From positions 1 through 5,821 of the forward strand of contig DLVV01000051.1 of NCBI GenBank assembly GCA_003445035.1: a stretch of 5,821 nucleotides of DNA, read 5' to 3'. A program made the translations under genes and the position numbers. Shown here one piece after another: positions 1 through 5,821 of the stretch. Position 1 is the stretch's first letter; every line of letters starts with the position of its first letter. Below the pieces are notes generated by a model. It was not told where the DNA came from. It worked only from the letters and a program-made list of their open reading frames with translations, and ran no database searches. This DNA is from Planctomycetaceae bacterium. Its GTDB lineage: Bacteria > Planctomycetota > Planctomycetia > Planctomycetales > Planctomycetaceae.

Positions 1-1
1 C

Positions 2-3000
2 CACGCCAACCTGAAACTGGAGGGGCAGCGACTGGGATACAGTTACCAGTCTCCGCGTGTTTCCGGCAAGCTGCGGATCGGACGTCGTCCGTCCCGGCTC
101 TCGGCCGAATCGCTGACCGTCGCGCGGCTGGATCGCGAAACGCTCTCCGCCCACCTCGAATCGCATCTCGACATTCAGGGTGGCGGAGCCCGCCAGGTGG
201 TCATCGACTTGCCCGAGTGGGCCGGGGAGGATCTGCGGTTCCGGTTGCTGGGTTCGGCGAATCGGATCGTCGAACAACTGCCGGCTTCGCCCGTCGATGG
301 ACGTCGTCGCTGGACGCTGAAACTCGACAAGTTTGTCCGCAACCGGCTGTCACTGTCTGTTGATCTGACGTTGACGCGCGAGATGGTGACCGATGGCGGG
401 TCCGGGTTCCGGTTGCCGGCCCTGGCGGTGATCGGTGCCGACCGCGACAACGGTTTCGTGGCGATCGAGGCTGCCGACGATCAGCAGGTCGACGTGACGG
501 CACTCGAGCAGATGGTGGCCGATGGGGACCGAGCGGCGGGGCTGGCCGAGATCGATCCGATCGACCTGCCTGCGACGCGATACCGTCCGCGGGAAAGGAT
601 CGTGAAGGCTTATCGCTACCTGGTCCCCGGGTACCACGTCACGCTGGGCGAGGCCCGCTTCGATCACGGCAACGTGGCCCGGGCCGTCTGCCACGCCAGT
701 ACGGTGACCAGTGTCCTGGCCCGGACCGGAGAAATGCAGCACCGGGCGTCGTTTGATCTGACCGCTGCCGGCGTGCAGAGCCTGCTGGTCGACCTGGGCG
801 GACGACCCGGGGAGCAACGGTCGTTGTGGGCGGTCACGGTCGACGGGAAGCCGGTCAAGGCGCACCAGCAGCAGAGTGACGTCGACCAGGCCAGCATGAT
901 CTTCGTGGTGGGCTGGCCGGTTGATGCCCTGGGAGCCGGTCGCCACTCGCTGGAGGTGTTCTACCGTTCAAAGGTCAAGTCGGTGCGGAGATCGGATCGG
1001 CTGGTCCAGGATGCCCCAGTGGTGTCGCTGGGCAGGGGGTCGCAAGATCCTCGTCCGATCGAAGTGCTCGAACAACACTGGGTGCTGCACCATCCGTGGC
1101 AGACCCTGGTCGTGGAGTCCGATGGCCGTTTTGTTCCCAGCGAGGACCTGAGCCAGGTCAGTCTGCTGGGAGCCCTGAAGGACTCGATGCGAAATCTCTC
1201 GCCCACCAATCTGCTCTCACGACTGACAGTGCTGTTGATCGTCACCGGGGTGATCGCTGTGCTGACACTGGCGTTTCGACGTCGTCGGTTTGTGGGGTTG
1301 GTGGCCGGCACCGCCGTGCTGCTGGTGCTGGGGACGGTGTTGCCCTACATGCTGTTGACGGCACAGCCTCAGACGGCCTTCAGAAATGACTCCGTGGAGG
1401 CAATGGCCGATTCCGTGATGATGGCTCCACCGTCGGCTCCGGGGTCGGCAATCAGTTCCGATGCCGTGACCAGGAAAGGCGACACCTTGGTGATGGAGAG
1501 AATGGGTGCCGCGGGCGGCATGGGAGGGGGTGCAGCTCCACCGCCGGGTGGTTCCGAGCAGTTGGACAGGCTCACCGAGACCGAGCAGAGTCCGCCTGCC
1601 GAGAATGCTGCGAAGCCTGGTTCGGACAACGATCGGCCTCGGGATGTTGCCAAGTTGGCCGAGCAGGGTCCCACCGATAGTCCAAACCTCGACCCGGTGA
1701 CAACGACCGTAGACGAATCGTCTCAGGTTGAAGTCGCCGAAACGGCGAAAGAGAAATCCGAATCCGCCAGGGGTGCGGTGATGTCACTGGCGCTGGACCT
1801 GAGACCACCGGCGGGAACCGTGGCACGAAAATTCCACTTCCTGGGCAGCCGCGAGCCTGGCGAGACCTCTGACCTGGACATTGCCTACCAGGATGTCGAG
1901 TCACAGACGACCGGCCGAATCTTTTTCATTGTGCTGGTGGTGATCGCCTGCTGGTTCTCCAGGCGTCGTCCCGCCGTTGAAAGGTCGGTGGCGGTGATTG
2001 CCGCACTGATCGGGCCGCTGGCCCTGGTCACCGTCCTGCCGGTTTCGTGGCACATTTTCCTGGACGGTCTCTTCCTGGGCGCTGTGGCGGGCTCGGTGCT
2101 CTGGATGGCGGTGGCTGCGATCGGGCGGGTGGGAGGTGGCTGGGGATGGCTTCGAGCCAACCTGACCCGCGACATTTTCCGGTTTGGCAGCGGATTGTGG
2201 CTGGCCGTTTCACTGCTGTCGCAGTCGGGCTGGACTCAGGTGAAGGTCCCGTTGAAACCGCAACCACGGTCCCAACCCGTATCGCAAATCCGCCAGCGAC
2301 CAAGTCCGCCGGCACCGCCGGTGGTGCGACCGCTGGAGATCATCCCCGTCGAACCGGGACAGGATCCCCGTGAGGCGAATCGTGTCCTGGTTCCCCGGAA
2401 CGAGTTCCTGCGGTTGTGGAACCTGGCTCACCCCGATCGCCAGGTCCTGGCTCCTGCGCCACGGTCCGGCGTGGTGGCTGATGCCTCGTGGAGGGCTCGC
2501 GTTCTTCCGGCTGCCAACGGTGTCGGTCCTCGGATCGCCTTGCGGGGGAACCTGCAGATGTACAGTTTTCGCGATGGCCAGGTCGTGTTGCCGATCCCCA
2601 TCGGTGCGGTTGCCGTTGTGGGCGGCCGGCTCAACGGCCAGCCCGCTCCGATCGTCACCCGGGCCAAGTCCAAAGCTCAACCCCTGGCGGTGGTTCTCAA
2701 CCGGCGGGGGGCTCATCGCCTGGAAATCGACTTCGAGGTGCCACTGGTCCACACCGGGCCCGCTGGTCGCTTCTCGGTGACCCTGTCCCCGGTCCCCGTA
2801 GGCCGGTTTCGGTTCGACCTTCCTGATCGCAACCTGCTGGTGCGGGTCAATGGGTCTTCGACCCGTCACCGTCATCTCGTGGCCGACGGGAACGAGTCGA
2901 TCGAGTTGGGTGTGGATGCCGGTGGTCCGCTGCAGGTCGCCTGGCAGCCGAAACAGGCGGCCGACGCAGCTGATGGGCTGGTGCAACTGGAGTCCTTCAC

Positions 3001-5821
3001 ATCGATTCACGTGTCCGATCCCGGTGTGCGTCACCGGGGTCACTATCGTTTCCGCGTCCGCCAGGGCAGCCTGCCGGAGGCGACGTTTGCGCTGCCGTCC
3101 GCAGTTCGCGTGCAGCGGGTCGTCGGTGTGGATGTCGGTGGCTGGGATGTCGAGACCGAGAACGGGCAACGACGCCTGCGGGTGTTTTTCCGCCGCCGGG
3201 TTGACGACGAGACGGTGGTACGGGTCGACCTTTTCCAGGACCGACGGGTCGGGGACCGATCGGCCGAACTGGCGGTCGAATCGGTCCGGGTGCTGGGGTT
3301 CGATCGGGACAAGGGGCAGTTGGCCGTGTTTGTCGAGGATCAGTTCACCGTGAGAGCTGCCGACAATTCGAATCTCCGCCAGGTCGACGTGGCCTCGTTG
3401 GCACGGCCGGGCTGGTGCAAGCCGAGTGGACCTGCTGGTGACGGCAAGGCTGTGCCGCTGCCACGGATGGTTTATGGCTACATCACTCGTCCGTTCGGGC
3501 TGACGTTGAGGCTGACGCGGCGGACGCCCGAGGCCAATGCGGTGGCGCGGCACGCCGTGCGGATCGAACGTCGCAAGGTGCGGCTGGCGTCTCAGGTCAA
3601 GTGGCAACTCAGCCAGGCTGCCCGCGGGAGTGTCACTTTTGGCCTGCCGCCGGAGTACCTGCCGGTCAGTGTCGAAGCCACGTCGTTGGCCGACTGGTTC
3701 GTGCATGCCGACGAGAACGGGAATCGGCGACTGACGGTCGAGTTTGATGGGCCACGAACAGGGACGCTGGAAGTGGCACTTGAAGGGGTGCTGCCGAGGT
3801 CATCCGACATCGAGGAATTCCAGCTCCGTCTGCCTCGTCCACTGGGCGTGAGGCGGTTGTCCAGCCAGACGATGGTGTGGCTGGACGAGGCATTCTCGGC
3901 GGGAATCACCGACAGGGGCGGGTGGCGGTCGGTCAATCCGGCCTCCGCCGCTGCGGAACTCAGACAACTCGACCCCCGCAAGGCACGGTTTGCTTTTGTC
4001 TCGGGCGAGATCTCGACCGATCCCGTCGTGCTGGCGATCAAGCGGGCGGTGCCGGGAATGCAGGCCACGGTCGTTTCCCTGGTCACCGTCACCGATACGC
4101 TGGTCGACCATTCTCTGGCGCTGTCGTGGCAGATCACCCAGGCCGCCGCCGACGAATTCGTATTCACGACACCCGGCTGGTTGAAGAACCACCTGAGATT
4201 CCGCGACCCGCGGATCCGTGAGGTCCGTCCGTTGGCCGTCGATGACGACGAGACCGGTGCGGTTCGCTGGATTGTCACGCTCCGGCAACCGGCCCGCGAA
4301 CGGCTGTTCCTGATCGCACAGGCCACTCTGCCACCGCCCTCGTCCCGCTCGGCGACCGTTCCGTCGCCGCAGGTCGTCTTCGAACAGCCGGTCACCGACA
4401 GCGGCGACCAGGGAGAAACCTCGGTGACCTACCAGGCGGTGGAGACCCAGCAGAGGTACGTGATCCTGATCAACCAGTCCACCGGTACGTTGAAGCTGGG
4501 GGACGAAGCCGGTGTCGAGCGGGTCGAGAAGGATGACCTGGGGCGATTGCAAGTCCGTATCGATTCGTCGTTGTACGACCAGGCGACGGGGATGTGGAGG
4601 GTGTTGTCGCGGGCGTCGATGCCGGTGTGGAATTACACGAGGTCCCAGGCTTTGCGGCAGACAACCGCGAAGGTGCAACTGGCGGAGTTGGTGACGGTAC
4701 TGGCGGCGGATGGCAGCTGGCGGACCGAGGTCGTTTACACGATCCGCAACCGCGCGCAGCAATTCCTGGCGGTCAGGATCCCCAGGATGTCCCGGGTGCT
4801 GGCCGTGTCTGTCGGCGGCGATCAGTCGCGGCCGGTCGATTCGGACGTGGCCCGAAAGGAGAGCGTCGTCCTGGTGGCGCTTCCCAACACAAGCGAAGGG
4901 GATCTCTCGTTCCCGGTCAGAATGGTCCTGGCCGGCCGATTTCCCGGGCGGAGCGGATTGCCCACCGGGTTGCAACTGCTCGCCGACAAGCGAGCCATTC
5001 CGGTTCCGACAGTTGTGCCGCCCCGGCAAGCAGCCGATCGGGACGGGGATGAGAACGTGTCGCCGTTCCAGGAGCACGGGATGAAGGTCGAGGAGACCTC
5101 GTGGACGGTGCACCTGCCGAACGAGCTGGATGCCGAGCCGGTCGACGGCAAGGGGACCAACCTGGCGCTGGTCGGCAGTGACAGGATCGAGTTGAACCAG
5201 CAGAGGGCCGCACTGGACGATGCCAATTACCTGCTGGGCGTGCTCGAGAGCAAGTCGAGTGGCAAGGCCAAGTACAATGCCGCTCGCAATCTCGAGAGCC
5301 TCGGGATGGAACTGAACAATTACATCGGAAACGTTCGACGGAAACGGCCACGTGGTTTCGCCGCCGGGGGCGGGACGGACTTCACGCTTCAGGGCCGTGA
5401 TTTTCAGGCCCGGTACCGCAAGGCGCTGGACCGGATCCAGGTCGATGACGGCAGGCAACGCGTGACCAACAACGACGATTCCAGGAGTCTCGAGGGCCAG
5501 GACGAAGCGGTCCAGAAGGCCCAGATCTTTGAGAACAACGACCGGTTGTTCCGTGGCAACTTCCTGACACCAGACACCGGACAGAATCAGGACCAGGCCC
5601 GTTTCGGACAGGGCTTCAACTTCAAGCTGAAGGCGTCCCCGCCTGCCAAGGGTGACAAGAAAGATGTTGCCAAGGGGAAGGGAGCTCCGAAAGCGGCCGT
5701 GGGCGGAAAGCTGGCCACGCGTGAACTCAGGAAGCGACGTCGCGAACAGAGTCTCAGCCAGATTGCTGGACTGAACCGGGCCGCCGCAAAGGAGGAGCAG
5801 AAAAATGTCCAGCAGCAGCAG
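2..5821 (+). CDS. Giant multi-pass membrane protein with repeated beta-rich extracytoplasmic modules; partial at both ends, function unknown
   Basis: The frame from base 2 is open for all 1,940 codons and strongly prefers codons ending in G or C. Both termini lie outside the window, so no start can be chosen. Seen in the translation: a soluble N-terminal part (1-400), a membrane hairpin (408-452), a disordered-looking linker (454-638), a second membrane cluster (640-739), a long soluble part made of repeated modules (745-1650), and a charged tail (to 1940). I count only three cysteines (230, 650, 1139) and find no nucleotide-binding, protease, kinase or metal-binding motif. The alternating hydrophobic pattern and recurring LP...V.V.G motifs point to beta-sandwich modules. 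Large uncharacterised proteins of this style are, from memory, typical of Planctomycetes. A structural or envelope role is inference only. That the frame is a real gene is near certain; the family is less so. Confidence 0.95.
50..976 (+). repeat. Protein-level repeat block I (two beta-rich modules, residues about 17-325)
   Basis: This soluble N-terminal block carries two modules. The first has a P-x-W-x4-L-R-F-R motif (P71, W73, L78-R81), then W104 with R113-x-R115-L, then a T-L pair at 123-124. A connector with VIGADRDNG (143-151) follows. The second module starts at AYRYLVPGYHVTL (203-215) and contains VQSLLVDL (258-265) and LWAVTVDGKPV (275-285). The same series of motifs recurs in the C-terminal half of the protein, which marks it as one copy of an internal duplication. 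The module edges are approximate. The block precedes the first membrane hairpin and should face the non-cytoplasmic side. Confidence 0.7.
1223..1357 (+). other. Transmembrane hairpin, segments 1 and 2 (residues 408-452)
   Basis: Two hydrophobic stretches, residues 408-425 (LTVLLIVTGVIAVLTLAF) and 430-452 (starting FVGLVAGTAVLLVLG), are separated only by four arginines at 426-429. Under the positive-inside rule the RRRR turn is cytoplasmic, so the chain enters and leaves the membrane on the same side. This places the N-terminal beta-rich block and the following linker outside the cytoplasm. Confidence 0.85.
1361..1915 (+). other. Low-complexity interdomain linker (residues 454-638)
   Basis: Between the two membrane clusters lies a segment rich in Met, Gly, Ala, Pro, Glu and Ser. 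It includes a run at 499-518 with MGAAGGMGGG followed by AAPPPGG, and then an acidic, Pro/Thr/Ser-rich part to about residue 585. It is probably disordered and extracytoplasmic. The last 50 residues look more ordered: FHFLGS at 611-616 and LDIAYQD at 625-631 suggest a short beta element leading into membrane segment 3. The frame stays open and codon use does not change, so this is a true linker and not an intergenic gap or a decayed sequence. Confidence 0.7.
1919..2218 (+). other. Second transmembrane cluster, segments 3 to 6 (residues 640-739)
   Basis: Hydrophobic stretches lie at residues 640-652 (IFFIVLVVIACWF), 662-681 (SVAVIAALIGPLALVTVLPV), 689-707 (LFLGAVAGSVLWMAVAAIG region) and 728-739 (FGSGLWLAVSLL). 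Basic residues sit in the turns between 3 and 4 (RRR at 654-656 and R661) and between 5 and 6 (R709, R718, R723, R727), so these turns should be cytoplasmic. Segments 3 and 6 are short for full spans; segment 6 is the least certain. With all four counted, the C-terminal region returns to the same side as the N-terminal block; without segment 6 it would be cytoplasmic. Confidence 0.75.
2384..2953 (+). other. EFLRLWNLAHPD motif followed by a beta-rich module (residues 795-984)
   Basis: After a Pro/Arg/Gln-rich spacer at 745-790, the motif VLVPRNEFLRLWNLAHPD (796-813) leads into a module with regular alternation of hydrophobic residues. Key stretches are VLPIPIGAVAVVGGRLNG (862-879), GAHRLEIDFEVPLV (903-916) and VTLSPVPVGRFRFDLPD (926-942). 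From memory, the pattern of an LPIP edge, a small-G-R-L-N-G turn and a G-x-H-R-L strand followed by a VP edge is common in large planctomycete proteins. I cannot give a named family from the sequence alone. The fold is probably a beta-sandwich, possibly involved in binding or packing; no catalytic residues are evident. Confidence 0.55.
2954..3796 (+). repeat. Protein-level repeat block II (residues about 985-1265)
   Basis: This block repeats the order of block I. A beta module with LP at 1031-1032 and VVGVDVGGWDV (1040-1050) is followed by the connector VLGFDRDKGQLAV (1097-1109). A second module starts at VYGYITRPFGLTL (1157-1169) and contains VTFGLPPEYLPVSVEA (1211-1226) and GNRRLTVEF. The connector and the start of the second module match block I at a constant offset of 954 residues. 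The DNA of the two copies has diverged in both synonymous and non-synonymous positions, so the duplication is old. Confidence 0.65.
4007..4936 (+). repeat. Protein-level repeat block III (residues about 1336-1645)
   Basis: The first module carries P1391-x-W1393-x4-L-R-F-R (1398-1401), then W1423, R1432-x-R1434-L and T-L at 1442-1443. All of these correspond to block I at an offset of 1,319 or 1,320. A connector with YVILINQSTGTLKLG (1486-1500) takes the place of the DRDxG segment. The last module contains VTVLAADGSW (1564-1573), FLAVRIP (1588-1594) and LAVSVGGDQSRPV (1600-1612), resembling LLVDL and WAVTVDGKPV of block I. It ends near LSFPVRMVLAGRF. Confidence 0.65.
5090..5821 (+). other. C-terminal-side helical and basic/Gln-rich region (residues about 1697-1940, continues past window)
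   Basis: The beta modules end and a WTVHLPNELDAEPVDG segment (1701-1716) follows. Residues 1727-1778 look helical (RIELNQQRAALDDANYLLG and onward), then come a basic KRKRPR-like patch at 1779-1784 and a Gly stretch. From about 1805 the chain is polar and poor in hydrophobic residues. Residues 1879-1940 are rich in Lys, Arg, Ala and Gln (GDKKDVAKGKG, ELRKRRREQS) and end in four consecutive CAG glutamine codons at the window edge. It is probably mostly disordered. The lack of a stop means further sequence follows. Confidence 0.6.

Noticed and set aside
350..946. 198-codon open frame on the - strand
   Set aside because: It is in the same register as the giant gene, ends opposite the TCA at 350, and overlaps repeat block I. 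No supporting motif or independent start signal was seen.
2183..2260. Possible signal peptide and start of a second, separate protein after segment 6
   Set aside because: The stretch FGSGLWLAVSLLSQSG resembles the end of a signal peptide, but there is no stop before it, no ATG, GTG or TTG with a clear ribosome-binding site, and the frame and codon use continue unchanged.
2850..3353. 167-codon and other + strand frames in the alternative phases
   Set aside because: They have compositions dominated by Arg, Ser, Trp, Cys and Pro, typical of out-of-frame reading of GC-rich DNA, and they lie wholly within the supported gene.
2210..3706. 498-codon open frame on the - strand
   Set aside because: It runs in exact codon register with the + strand gene and ends at the complement of an in-frame TCA codon. 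In this register, antisense stops arise only from sense TTA, CTA or TCA codons, which this GC-rich gene nearly avoids. Its translation is rich in His, Gln, Pro and Arg and has no domain pattern.
3800..5458. 552-codon open frame on the - strand
   Set aside because: It has the same antisense register and is bounded by a sense TCA codon at 3800. The + strand frame carries the membrane segments and repeat motifs across the whole window, so this is a shadow.
5810..5821. CAG trinucleotide repeat
   Set aside because: Only four units are visible before the window ends. That is ordinary for a Gln-rich protein tail and too short to call a repeat tract.

Overview
The window is the interior of one very large protein-coding gene on the + strand. 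The frame starting at base 2 stays open to base 5821: 1,940 codons with no stop. Neither the start codon nor the stop codon is in the window. I see no second gene, RNA gene, mobile element, CRISPR array or intergenic stretch.

The organism is probably a planctomycete. I infer this from the GC-rich third positions, a giant low-cysteine membrane protein of unknown function, and sequence style I associate with that phylum: repeated beta-rich modules with LP...V.V.G patterns, a Gly/Met/Pro-rich linker, and an EFLRLWNLAHPD-type motif. This rests on recognition of style and not on a database match.

Layout, in residues of the translated window: (1) 1-400, a soluble beta-rich part made of two similar modules; (2) 408-452, a membrane hairpin with an RRRR turn; (3) 454-638, a low-complexity linker ending in a short ordered-looking stretch; (4) 640-739, a second membrane cluster of three or four segments; (5) 745-1650, a long soluble region with further beta-rich modules; (6) about 1650-1940, a W-T-V-H-L-P segment, a helical stretch and a Lys/Arg/Gln-rich tail running off the window. 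Positive charges lie on the turns between membrane segments, so the N-terminal part, the linker and the large C-terminal part should all face the same, non-cytoplasmic side.

The main discovery-type observation is that the soluble regions descend from an internal duplication. Residues about 17-325, 985-1265 and 1336-1645 can be aligned by eye, with matched motifs at nearly constant spacing. The protein looks like a membrane-anchored scaffold or envelope protein built from repeats. I see no catalytic motif and assign no enzymatic function.
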